The translations under genes and the position numbers were made by a program. Positions 13,171 to 23,919 of a DNA stretch of 64,000 bases are shown here, piece after piece. The notes under the pieces were generated by a model. The model saw nothing but the letters and a program-made list of their open reading frames with translations. It made no database searches and had not been told where the DNA came from. Position 1 is the stretch's first letter; the number at the start of each line of letters is the position of its first letter. The stretch lies in contig OX579637.1 of the NCBI GenBank assembly GCA_951230915.1, positions 24,428,001 through 24,492,000 on the forward strand, read 5' to 3'. The stretch is from Antitrichia curtipendula (lineage: Eukaryota > Streptophyta > Bryopsida > Hypnales > Leucodontaceae).

Positions 13171-13480
13171 TAGGGTTGTCATAGTGGACGGACGTCCGGT
13201 TCGCCCGTTTGATAGAGGTCTCGCCCGTCCAATGTGGTCAACACTAAAGTGACTTTCTTCTCTTGAAAAAACAGGTGATGCGGTTGCTACTTCAACGCCA
13301 CCTGGCTTCCAAGTAGGATCCAGGGCGCGGATGTCACCGTTAAGGGCGCGGACGGAATCGTGGCGAGCTTGGACGAATGTCAGGACGGGAATGAAACTGT
13401 GTCGGGCATGGATGCCAGTCAGGATGTGGACGCCAGTCAAGGCGCAGACAAGACTGGGTTGGGGCGCGGACGTCTTTTTG
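13171..13480. repeat. hAT-like terminus followed by GC-rich degenerate repeats
   Basis: 13171 starts TAGGGTTGTCATAGTGG, the form of a hAT terminal inverted repeat. The 14 nt TTGTCATAGTGGAC recur in reverse complement at 36931-36944 near the hAT transposase. Inside follow irregular repeats of GGCGCGGACG-type words, the reverse complement of the GTCCGCGCCC arrays at 30.7, 32.1 and 36.6 kb. I could not find the matching right end nearby. Confidence 0.5.
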
Positions 13481-13779
13481 CTAAAACAATCTCACCATTG
13501 GGATTAATGCATTTTAATTCCATATGAAAGGTATTAGTATTTTAGATTTTCCTACTATCTCCTACCTACTTCTACCTAACAATTTTTTTAATAATGAAAG
13601 TGAAGTCTTTTTGAATTTTTTTTTTTTTTTGTTAGACTCTCAACTCAATTTTTCATTGTAAAGATTTAAAGCTCAAAATTTATTAGTGCAACAATTTAAA
13701 GTTTAAAATGTTCAAAGTCAAAACATCTAGTTGCACAATGTGTTGAAAAACTAATTTTTTTGTAAATTTAAAAGCAAAG

Positions 13780-14110
13780 AAGAAGAACCTTGCTCTGTGG
13801 ACCCGTATTTTTTTTCCTTGTAGGCAAATGAATTTAATTCTTTCGCCATTAAGAAGCAATAAAGGAGCCCTAGTTCAATTAAACCATATTTTTTTGCATT
13901 GTAGGCGAAAAAATACTAATTCTCTTTGAATTTATAAGCAATAACTTCCAACAAGGGGGGACCTTTGTTCACGCAAACCACATTTTTTTAAATTGGACAC
14001 AAATTCAAGTAATTTTTTTGGGAATGAAAGGCAGGCCCTTATTCAATCAAACCATATTTTTTTTCGTTATGAATTTCAAAGTAAAGGTAAGGGGGCCCTT
14101 GTTGGCTTGT
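13780..14110. repeat. Four degenerate ~85-90 bp tandem units
   Basis: Each unit carries a version of CCCTTGTTCAATCAAACCATA followed by a T run, a GTAGGC-like word and an AATTC..TTGAA stretch. Similarity is moderate. No gene is supported here. Confidence 0.45.
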
Positions 14111-14366
14111 TCATTGCCTTAGTGAGACCCGTTTTCTATCGGGAGCTTGGTGAATTAAAACAGTTTGGAATTCACTTGATAAAGAATCCATATTCTCTGA
14201 ATCAATTACTAATATAGAATACAATGTTCTAATATACAAGCCAAATGTATTGTTCAGAACATTGAAATCCTCAATGATGCAAAATCTTTACATTTCTTAG
14301 GATGAACTCTTATTTTGTAATTACGATATGGTTTCTTTCCAATTCATTTTCAAATTGAAGATAGTA

Positions 14367-14611
14367 GGCCTTATTCGTTATATTTGGACAAATGGTAGTC
14401 TCAATTTTATCCTCGAGTCGAAGATAAACAGATTATTCAATTTTGAGACTATTTGGAAATTTGAGACTTTAAATATTACTATGTATATAAACCTTTCATT
14501 GCCAAAAGGTTGCAGTCTCAACTTATCCTCGACTCGAGGATAAATCCATACAATTGTTTTAGGGCAAAAGTCTCAAAATCTGTCGATTGTCCAATTATAA
14601 TGAATAAGGCC
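14367..14611. mobile_element. 245-bp MITE with GGCCTTATTC termini and TA duplication
   Basis: The ends are inverted repeats: GGCCTTATTCGTTATA from 14367 and its near reverse complement ending at 14611, both leading into TTGGACAA. TA flanks both sides (14365-14366 and 14612-14613). Inside are two palindromes, 14406-14428 and the perfect 14523-14543, plus repeated AGTCTCAA words in both orientations. A 2-bp TA duplication suggests a Tc1/mariner-type source, although GGCCTT ends also occur in PIF/Harbinger MITEs. No coding capacity. Confidence 0.7.
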
Positions 14612-14613
14612 TA

Positions 14614-16180
14614 TATGTACAATAACAAAAATTAGGCATAGTCCAATAGTGAGGTGCCTTCCTCAAATTCAAAACGTCAGGCACAGACGTCCTCTTGCCT
14701 ACATCTACTTTCTGGAGGCTCAGCAGCTTAGTCCTCAAATTCTGATATTGCTCTAATTTTTTTGTCGTAAAATATTTGGAATCCCATGCTTCTTTCCAAA
14801 TTTGATATGCTATCCATCTCGTTGCATATGCATCAATAGCCATAGAATACAAATGTTTATTTTGCATGACTTTAAGCGAGGTCTCTGACCCCTTCTCTCC
14901 GTATACGTAGAACAATTTGGAAACTACATGTTTTCGTTGATTTTTCTCCCGTTTAAGCTCCTCCGTGGTTCAATAACCATACCTTGATGGCTCCTTCTCT
15001 ACAACTTGGCCAGAAAGCCCCTAGTCGCAAATCCCTATGTATACTGTGTTCTCTTTCCATTCATCAAAATGGAACAAAACTTAGGATGGATTAATGTCAT
15101 TGTGTAAATATTGTGCTTCATGGCATTTCCCCATTGTGACAAGCAATGATAAAGCCAAGTTCACGCGATTTCTGCGATAAGTTGCAACCCAACTGAGTTC
15201 TTCTTGCGTCAAACTTGTATCATGTTGTCTCGTGATGTCATCCACCTCCAATAATTTTGAGTTGTACTTGGCTAAAAAAGAAATTAAAGACCCTCCATTC
15301 CACCATAGTGTGTAGCCATCCATTGTTTTGGGATGGATGTACGCAAGTCTTATGATACCAGGATGTATCACTGGACACCCCCCTGCCTCATTCACAATAT
15401 CTTGGCGCTTCTCCTTCTCATTTGAGGTCTTCAAAGTCTTTCCGGCGAAGCAAATCCAACTAGGAATGCTTTATAGTCTTGTCAGCACCACCTTCCTCCA
15501 GGTCCCCTATGATCTAGTCACGGTCTGATTTGGCATGGGATTCACTTTCACGCAACTTTCCAGCCACTTGAATGTTTCGCTAACGCAATGAGCTCGTATT
15601 TGGTCTTCAAACGTCGCTTTCCATGGTACTTGTTTCTTTCTACGGGAAGAAGAATATTGTTGGAAGAACTTTTGAATCTGAATCAATCTCGAAGCAAACT
15701 CCTTGTCATGTATGTCCCAATCACTACCATCTTCCTTCTTCTTTGTGTGATAACACCAATTTGTCACAATATTGGTGGTCAGCTACGACACTTGTTTATC
15801 CAACCACTCAGAGTGCAACCAGTAATCCTAATAATTGTTGAACCGCTCTGATGCTAAATTTGGTCTCCAACTCTCGCCGCACTTTACCAGTCAAGTTGTG
15901 GTATCCTTCTTCGTTGTAGTTCACATATTCTCTGGACATCATTCCAGAGCTTCGTCATTTGTAAAAGATTACCGCTATTGCTCTAGCCTCGAGCACATAA
16001 TCTTGGGGGGCATGTCTAAATGGGGTAGATTTTTGCTCTTCGACCTATTGGATGATGAGGGACTGGATGACTCTGAAGCCATTGAGACGTTCAATGCTGG
16101 AGGTACCACCTCAAGAACTGCATCCAAGTCACAAACACCGGACAGTGATCTGATGACTCACCCCTTTCTCTTGCCAATGT
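14614..16180 (-). pseudogene. Decayed protein-kinase-like gene
   Basis: The minus strand reads KKEDGSDWDIHDKEFASRL near 15730, a middle region VIHPGIIRLAYIHPKTMDG near 15360, then hallmarks of a kinase fold: YLHNDINPS at 15081-15110 (catalytic loop with HND in place of HRD), VLFHFDE, and ICD-stop-GLS near 15030 where DFG/DWG is expected. Downstream LYSMAIDAYATRWIAYQIWK near 14830 fits the helix after the activation segment. Stops lie right after HNDINPS (TAA), inside the D-x-G motif (TAG, likely from TGG) and elsewhere; at least one frame change is needed upstream of 15767. I associate this family with repetitive genes of non-seed plants. The MITE at 14367 adjoins the 3' end. Confidence 0.55.
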
Positions 16181-16339
16181 ACAATATTTTAAAACCACCA
16201 AAATTTTGGAGAAAATAAAAAAACACGAGTGTTATATGTGGGCTAAGCCCAATCATCCACCAAACTTACGTCCAAAGGTTGCTTTAGCAAACAAAGGTAT
16301 GAGGTGTAGGGTGTGGACTTGTCAAGGATAAGTGGGGGC

Positions 16340-16470
16340 CCATTGCGGTTTTATAGTCCCACGTTCGCGCCCACACGAGGCTAGGACGTGGACGTCCCCG
16401 CCCCTATGCGGATACGTCCACGTTTGGATCGGGGACATTTGACCCTATATAAAGATGTCCCCGCCCCATT
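16340..16470. promoter_or_regulatory. GC-rich GACGTCC repeats with TATA-like box
   Basis: GACGTGGACGTCCCCGCCCC and ATACGTCCACG lie 40-60 bp upstream of CTATATAAAG (16445-16453). The same arrangement, GC array then TATA box, precedes the hAT transposase at 32.1-32.4 kb. No gene in the + direction follows, so this may be an orphan element promoter. 16480-17180 holds nothing I can assign. Confidence 0.35.
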
Positions 16471-17184
16471 CATCCCTGCCTTGCATATTCCAAATCCTCC
16501 ACCTCTTCATTGAGCTAGTCGTTGGCATCATGCGAGATCGTTTTTTTATATACCTTGATTTTTGCTTGATTTTCTCACAATGGCGACACCACTGAGTACT
16601 AACAACAAGACGTGTGGGCCCTAGGGAATCACCTATTGAATCTGTTATGGAGATTAATTGTTTTTATGAATAATTGTTATTTCTACAGCATTGAAAATAA
16701 ATATATTGATTCTACAATATAAACTACCTTTAGACTATGTACAAAATAGATGTAATATAGATTGCAAATTGAAGCATACACATAATGCAAAGGTGTTAGT
16801 TTGGTGGCAAAAAGGATCGGCAGTAAGCTTACAAAATGATTTAATTAAAAGTTTGACCAAATGGTCAATCAGATTGAAGGCCCTAACCTTACTAGTCCTA
16901 TTATCCTAATGTAAAACATCTCCATTAAGCTCAAGTTCCACAACTAACTCTGATAGGAAGCTCAAGTAGATTAAGAATCTTCTGAGATCTTCAAAATATA
17001 GGAACAAACTACACCTGAGCTTTAAACGTTTAAACCAAACATCTAGATTGTACACCACCATTAATTTTCAACGCACAATGGGCTTGTACCCATTTAATCT
17101 GTAATGGGATAGTTTACCTTAGTTGCAGTGATATCAATACTCCTTTAAATTCCTCACCCCTTCACTTGTCCTCGTAAAGTAATT

Positions 17185-17610
17185 CCAGGGATGCAAGTAA
17201 AATAAAAGATCCCCTGTTTTGTGCTTGACAAATTTATCTTACATATCTCTCCTAGCTAATTTGGGGCCTCTGATTGCAAATATGAATTCAGAATTTGCAA
17301 AAAAATTCAAAAGTGGAAAATAAAAAAATTCAGGGTTTTCCCAGGTGGACGAGCAAGGAGGTCAGTTCACTGTGACCTATCTTACCTGGCCGACGAAGTG
17401 GCTAGGAAGGATTTATCCATGTATTGCCCTAAGTTTTGTCCCTACAGAAAATACTAAAATTATTCTATATTTGTCGCATATGATAAAATGTGCAAATTCT
17501 AAATTCATATATGCAAATCAGAGACCCCAAATTAGCTGCTTGACATGATAAAATAGGGGTAACTTTTATTTGATGGGGGCAATACATGGATAAATCCTCC
17601 CTGGCCCCGG
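17185..17610. repeat. Overlapping inverted repeats (fold-back element)
   Basis: Arms 17254-17300 and 17491-17537 are reverse complements over 47 nt with only a few mismatches (AGCTAATTTGGGG..TCTGATT). A second pair, 17409-17429 and 17577-17597, is a perfect 21-nt inverted repeat (starts GGATTTATCCATG). Weaker similarity extends outward from the first pair to about 17185 and 17590. CTGGCCGACGAAGTG at 17387 and CTGGCCCCGGCGAAGTG at 17601 flank the inner pair as a direct repeat. It lies 30-40 bp upstream of the F-box TATA box. Confidence 0.65.
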
Positions 17611-17634
17611 CGAAGTGTACACACAGAAAAAGGG

Positions 17635-17642
17635 GTATAAAG
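17635..17642 (+). promoter_or_regulatory. TATA box, probable promoter of the F-box/kelch gene
   Basis: GTATAAAG lies in a locally GC-rich stretch. From about 17665 to 18960 there is no convincing coding sequence on the + strand, so a long leader, perhaps with an intron, would connect it to the ATG at 18960. Confidence 0.4.
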
Positions 17643-18959
17643 CCGGATATTTTTCACATTTGCACTCATACCCTTCGCCGCAAGGGCTCTACCACGTCTA
17701 GTCTTCAACGCCGCCTTCAGTAGCCTTTTTCGTTGTTGTCACTCACCTCGTGTGCCGCCTGTGTCTTGCATTTATGTTCCCATTGCCAGCGTGCTGTAAA
17801 ATCTTCCTGCCAAATCGATAATGCTTGCACTTACTTGTTTGTCAAATTGCCACTTTCTGCTTTCAGCGTGCTCTCGTCTGCTTACTATCTCCGGTTGTTG
17901 CCCACACTGCAATACGTGTCGATCAGCCTTCGCTACTTCAGAAAATATTAGATTGCGTCGGCTCAATTGTGTGCACATTGGAATTTGGCAGTCACATTTC
18001 AACGGTAGCGTTTATTCTTGGAGGCGGATTAGTTTTGGGGCGCACGGCGTTTACTGTGGAAGATGAGGCGTGGAGCGATACTGCAACGTAACGGACGGAG
18101 CCGACGCTTCTTCCTGGGAGTGCAAGCATTTTTAAGTGCAGCGTTGAGGGAGTTTTTTCACCTTCTCATGCTCTCATGTTCTTCAATTCTGATTGATGTT
18201 GCTTGCATGGCTCTATCTTCTTGGGCGTACAGTGCTAGTCTGTGAATTTCTTGGGGTTGGGGATCGCAGCTAGCTGTTGCTTAAGGGTGGCACTTAATTT
18301 TCGTACTATGGGTTCGGTGCTTTAGAGTAGTCATGGCGACGACGTAATCCTCACTCCGTAGATTTCTGTAAGAAGGTAGACTTCCGTCACAAGAGGCCGG
18401 TCCGGGCGAGACAAGTGCAATCCGAATTGCAGGCGGATATGGTGGTATCACAGCTTGAATCGCACCGCCATGGGTCGCAGGTTGGCTTTACCTGCAGTGC
18501 ACGACTGCTCATGATACATCTTACAGGTTCTTTAATTCTTTCCTTTTATTTACATATGTCAATCTTTGAGTTCTACATTAACTTACTTTTTGCATTTCTG
18601 TACTAGGTATTTCTCTTTGAATGGAGTGCTTGTTCTTCCTCAGTTGATCTGTGTAAGTTAGTGCAAGGTTTAGTCGAGAGGAAAAGAGTGATTCGTGTAA
18701 AGGTTTCAGAATACCTAAGTTAGCAATGTTTATTTGATTAAACCCCACGTGCACAGTATGGCACATCTCCATACACGCAATGCTCGTGGAAGTTCATACG
18801 CATAGGCGACTGTTGGCATATTTTTGATCTGATGCCCCACTGAGCAGCTGTATGCAACGGGAACAGCGACTCCACTCTCAGCAGTTGGACATCAGCAGGC
18901 TGTTAACAACTTGGTTTGGTTTGCTATATGATGTATCATACTTCCCCGTGCATACACAA

Positions 18960-20504
18960 ATGGAGCTTTCCACCACAAAGCTCAGGCCTGAACAGACTGA
19001 GGAACCGGCTGAGGAGGATAAATATGGCGCAGGTGGTACCACAATAGATGGGGAAGGTTGCTTGGAGAGCTAGTGGACCGCATCCTGCTCTGCTTGCCGA
19101 TCTTCAACTTGTTCTGCCTGCGGTGCGTCTCGAAATCATGGGATGCCACCATCAGGTCCACCAGCTTCAACAGAATGTACCTGCCAATGGCATCTCGGGG
19201 TCCCTCGTGGCTCTTCTTGTGCTCCTCGTTCAATTGCCGGTACATTCCTTCGCTCTGTTCTTTGTATATGTGAAGTTCTCCTTCCATGTATGCCATGTTG
19301 AGTTTTGTTTGTAATACTCCCTCCATCCAGAAGTTTGAACTCATGTTTTTTCAGGAGATTTGGTAGGTCACATGTGGACTTTCTTTTCGTCCAATTTCCT
19401 TTATGTTTTGACAAACACATGTAATGTTCTACATTGATTCTGGTGATATATAGTTTGAACCCACTTGGATTATGCTGTTTACAATATGATCAATAAAATT
19501 GGTGTCAAACGTTTCAAAGAACACTGCAAACACTTCTTCTGGACTGAGGGAATATTTCAATACGTATTTATTCAAGTATTTGTACTAGTAGACTTGTTTT
19601 GATTGGCCATGACACCATAATTCTGTTGCTTCTATGCTAGGAACAGCACATGTGTATACGATCCAGTGCAAAATTGTTGGCACAACTTTCCCTTTATGTT
19701 TCTGCATTCCTACATGAGGTTTCCTCTCAAGGCAATTGGAGGCCGGTTGTTTGTGAGAGGGGGACTAACAAACGTTGGAGTGTTGGCAGTGTGCACCCCG
19801 TGACCCGGACTTGGCGGGAGCTTCCATCTATGATTTGAATTCTCTTGTGGGCATTTACGAAGACCAACGCACCAAGGGCTACAAGATCGTTGTGGCTGGT
19901 GGAACCTCTGAATGTCGGGTGATTATGAGTGCACCACTGAAGTCTACGACTCCATGACCGATTTGTGGCAGGTTTGTCTTTAAAATGCTTTGCATTTCCC
20001 TGACAGTCCTGTTTCTTTGATGCTTATATTCCATCCTACCAAAGTAACTAACAGAAGAAGCACCCCTTTGTGACAGGTCACTAGCAAAGTGCATCGGGAG
20101 TTTACAGTGCGCAATACGTGGTGGACATCAAAGACTGTTTTTTGCAATGGAGTGCTGTACTGCCTTACATCTGGGAGGCCATACAGCATCATAGCTGATG
20201 ACATGAAGTCTCATCAATATTTCCGGTTCTTCTTCAAGGAGAAGATGGCCTTGGATCTGAAATGTGCTGGACATGGTGATCTGATTTACTTTTATAAAGA
20301 CTCACGCACCCAGGTACCTAGTTCATCTATAACAATTTGTGACATATTTTTAGCTTTTTTGGAGAGCCTCAAAACGATTTGGAATTGTATCAGTATGCAT
20401 CTCTATAAGATTTGCATCATCCTTTTCAGATTGGCACCGAGTGTAATTACTCCAGGATCGATTGTGATCACAAGGCAGTTTCGTTCTCCGATCTCAACGA
20501 TTGA
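18960..20504 (+). pseudogene. F-box/kelch-type gene with four frameshifts
   Basis: F-box proteins are substrate receptors of SCF ubiquitin ligases. Exon 1 (18960-19239) starts MELSTTKLRPEQ and carries an F-box, ELVDRILLCLPIFNLFCLRC..SKSWDATI. Exon 2 (19641-19971) reads NSTCVYDPVQNCWHNF, then GGLTNVGVLAV, TRTWRELPSM, GYKIVVAGG and EVYDSMTDLWQ, which is kelch-like. Exon 3 (20077-20313) and exon 4 (20430-20504) continue to a TGA after AVSFSDLND. The three introns are GT-AG and keep phase. Exon 1 shifts frame near 19055 and exon 2 near 19800, 19838 and 19917, each by one or two nucleotides. A Stowaway-like MITE sits in intron 1. It is either a pseudogene or a gene with assembly indels. Its 3' flank ends in a 31-nt sequence also found after the GLTP fragment. 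Confidence 0.75.
19317..19552. mobile_element. 236-bp Stowaway-like MITE in F-box intron 1
   Basis: It begins CTCCCTCCATCCAGAAG and ends CTTCTGGACTGAGGGAA, near-perfect inverted repeats, with TA on both sides (19315-19316 and 19553-19554). CTCCCTCC ends and TA duplications define Stowaway MITEs, non-autonomous relatives of plant mariner elements. It lies wholly inside the intron and spares both splice sites. Confidence 0.8.
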
Positions 20505-20650
20505 TCATCTGCAGCGGTGCTCCTCGTACTCCGGCATATGCTTCTTCCAATCCTCAAGATTCTCATCTTCCCCGGCGACTTTGAAAATCAACTGAGAGCG
20601 TTCCCCATTCCCACATTGCCGAAGTTTTCCACTGAGGTTCCCTTCAGGGG

Positions 20651-20681
20651 AGCGTAAGCGTGTTTAGAAGGGGCCCATAAA
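20651..20681 (+). repeat. 31-nt terminal sequence, copy 1 (after F-box pseudogene)
   Basis: 31 nt starting AGCGTAAGCGTG and ending GGGGCCCATAAA are identical to 25151-25181. About 45 bp upstream both loci have a TTCCC-rich run. Since the adjacent genes are unrelated, the shared sequence is best read as one end of a gene-carrying mobile element. Confidence 0.7.
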
Positions 20682-20689
20682 AATTTCTG

Positions 20690-22170
20690 ATGTTAGCGAG
20701 AGAAAATCATGAATTTTCCAAAAAAAATTAGATTTTTCGGATGTCATATGTAATTTCTATGATTTTTCAAAGTTGTGGGTCTCTAGATCACTGGAACGAT
20801 CATGTAAGGTGCACCCAAAACTGAACCCTGCTGAAATCAGCTCTTAAGCCAGTCAGATATTGGTAAGTGTCCTTCAAATATGGCAGCCAATTAAAGCCAA
20901 GCATTTGGCTAACGGATTAACTAAAGTCTAGGGATATAATTGGGTGAGTCTAGGGTCCATGGCAAGGTACAGGGACAGGAATGGGTGTTTTCACCTTAGC
21001 ATAAACCTGTCTCCACACAAAGTAGCACCTCAAACATCAATCCAATTTGCAAAATTTCCATCAAGCAAAAGTACAAAGGGATAACACACATGCATAAAAA
21101 TTGAATGAGATAATGCCACTAATAATGTTTACAATTAGCGTGATGGGGCCATTTGGTTCACCTAGACAACCCCAACAAATTGCAATCACATAACCTAATC
21201 ATACCATCTTAACTCCAAGAGGGTGGGTTGAAGCAGGTCTTTTATTGTCGGTTCTATAGAATTTTTGTATCAAAGCAATCCTAAAGCTCTTGCATAAAAC
21301 ACAAACTGATCCCTCTCTCAAGCTACAATAGCACATGATTTTGTGATTAATACGGTCAGAAAGTGAGTCTCAATTTCTGATCCTTCTGTGAATGCATTTT
21401 GTTCTTAAGCATTGGAATACTTGACACCTAAAGGTAAGGAAGTCTACGATTGTCCCTGCTCTAAAGTAAAACTAACGTCGAATGAAAATTTTCAATGCGT
21501 AGCAGAGACATGTTTAAAGGTGGGGAGGCTGTATGTAGGAAGATGATGACTTCCAATAGTAATGAAATCATAACTACTGGTATAAGCACCTTGTCGATAC
21601 TACTTATTGGAAGTATATTTTACCTCTCTCAACACAATTACTCAAACACATTTGAACCAAGAAATCATGAAGGAGCTTTGTGACAGGTTATAGCATCCAA
21701 CCTCAAGTATTCGCAGAGATTGTAGGACCATAAACTAACCTCAAAAGGTTTCACTAATTGAAAAATCTTGTATGGCAGGGCTAAATTAATTCATAGTGAT
21801 GGTTTCGTGTTTGGTGAATTGCAGGTGCCCCAATCAGAATTGTCGTTTCTTTCATGGGGGACTCGGTGTCAGATGGCATAGCTGTTATCTTAGTATTTGG
21901 GCTTGCCATTGCATGCGATTGATATAAGTGAATCTTTTGTGCAAAATTGTGAGTTTGTTTGGCTTCTGTAACAATAAAAAAAATCATAAGTTTTGGAGTG
22001 GTGTGTTTTGCTGTTTTTCTTGCGCTTCTGGAGTTTTGTGAAGCTCATGCCAAATCAGCTCCAAATTCACAATCGATCCCATTGTGCAACAATTTGAACG
22101 TAGGCTGTGGTTTCACCTCTGATCGGTGAGAGAGAAAGATTGGTTGTATCGCTGGAAATCTATCAACATT
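20690..22170. other. No gene seen
   Basis: Only short frames without protein character. No transposon ends recognised. Confidence 0.4.
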
Positions 22171-22180
22171 GATATTGGTA

Positions 22181-22261
22181 CTCCCTTTGTCTCAAAATAA
22201 GACCATTGTTTCTTTTGTAAAATACAAAGGAAATATATGTCTTATTTTGAAATAAAGGAAG
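22181..22261. mobile_element. 81-bp Stowaway-like MITE, nearly a full hairpin
   Basis: It starts CTCCCTTTGTCTCAAAATAA and ends TTATTTTGAAATAAAGGAAG, flanked by TA (22179-22180, 22262-22263). The inverted repeat extends over nearly the whole element (AAGACCATTGTTTC... pairs with ...ATATATGTCTT and AAAATACAAAG with CTTTTGTAAAAT), so a transcript would fold into one hairpin. Confidence 0.8.
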
Positions 22262-22264
22262 TAC

Positions 22265-23900
22265 CAAATTATGAAACTAATAACAAAAAATTTAGGTTGT
22301 AGTATCACAAATCAAAATTGAAGCTTGAGTAAACTAAATAGGAGTAAGAAAACGACAAGCGAGAAAATAGAAGGTGATTCTAGGTGGACTATCCAAGCAC
22401 TTTAAGGAAGTCCAAGCCCTTCAATGCTCCATCCTAAAGCCATATCCACCTTATCCAATAACATATCTGCCTCCAACAACAATTAAGCATTAGCCTTGAA
22501 TGCCACATTAAACTATTTCTGGACTTTTAAAGGGTCCAGAATTAATAATAGAAAAAAAATGGTCATTTGGAAATAATGCAAAATATCAAGAGATCTATGT
22601 AAAACATTAGGAGATCATTACAAAACATTTGAAGATCTATACAAACATCTGGAGATCTCCAGATGTTATTATCTAGAATTTTTTTAATATTTTGTACAGA
22701 ATTCATGTAAAAGTCCAAAAATAGTTAAATGTGGCATTTGATTTCTAAATTGCAAATAACTAAAAATTTGAAAATTTTATAGAAGCAACCATTACATATA
22801 TATACACTTTTTATTTTTGTACACCAATTGATTGCAAGTCCGACTAATTTTTTTTTTTTTTGATTCCTCTGTTTTCACACTTCAACTGATTATTTTTCCA
22901 AAGTCACCGTTTAATTAGGGATTTTTTTTGGCTCTTTGGTGCCATATTGCACTAGGAAAAATAATTTGGCTAAAAATTGGCAAAAAAGTGTGAAGTTTTT
23001 TGCCAGAAAACTTTGAATTAAAAAAATATCTTAGATAAAATTGCAGACTATGGATGAAAATAGAATTATAAACACGTAATTTGTGCTAATGTGATATTTT
23101 CTATCCAATATGTGGATGAATGCAAAAATTTGGAGCACCACTAAAAACTTTGACACTTCTTAAAAAATGAAAAAAAAAAGCCTTGATGCTAACAATGAAC
23201 TAATTGGAGGTTCTCTCCAAAAATTGAATGTGACAGTCTCATTGGGACTGCTTTTAACCCATAAATGACGTGGAGGATGTTTTTCGGCCAATGAATGACA
23301 AAGAATCTCTCTATGCAAGACAAGAGTGCAACTATTCATCCTCCAATTTTTGGGTGAAAAGGAAAGATCTTCTACAACAACTTAACTTCCAATGAGCGCT
23401 TTTGCATTTTTTTAAGCTAACAATTCACACAGTATCAAAACAGATGATTTTCACGGTGACTGGCCCGTCGTTTTAGGGTTAAATCATCTCCTAGGGTCCT
23501 ACTGGCACAATGCTGTTACTGTAGGTCAGTAAAGGTTCCATTGGACGTGCTCTTGAGAGGGCACTGTACAATGCAGCAGCCAACGGTAGTAAGCGACGCA
23601 TGTCACCGTGTCACGGTGAAAGGCTTCTACCGCAGCTCACGGGACCAAGTCTCCTCGAGATCGCCCTTGCTACCGGAATGGGCATGTTTTGAAATTTATG
23701 TTTTAGGGTTCCGATCATCAATGCTCCTCCTCGTCACTCAATGTCTTTACAATTTTAATGCACAATCTTCTCACAGCATACAATAGTGCTCTCTCGCTCT
23801 CTAGTTTCCCAATCTCTTCCATTGACGTACAGGAGCAGCATAGGTAGTTTTTTTTGTGAATTCTCTCTCTTCCAGAAAGCTTTTGGAGTTATCGATATTT
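22265..23900. other. Mostly AT-rich; GLTP 5' flank with a short palindrome
   Basis: No gene is supported. From about 23450 to 23720 the sequence becomes GC-richer, consistent with the promoter side of the GLTP gene. It contains the perfect palindrome TCACCGTG-T-CACGGTGA at 23603-23619. I see no clear TATA box. Confidence 0.35.
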
Positions 23901-23919
23901 TAAGTGGAGATTTTGGGAT

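Noticed and set aside
17821..18245. Protein-coding exons upstream of the F-box ATG
   Set aside because: Three overlapping + frames of similar length, none with conserved features; more likely a transcribed leader.
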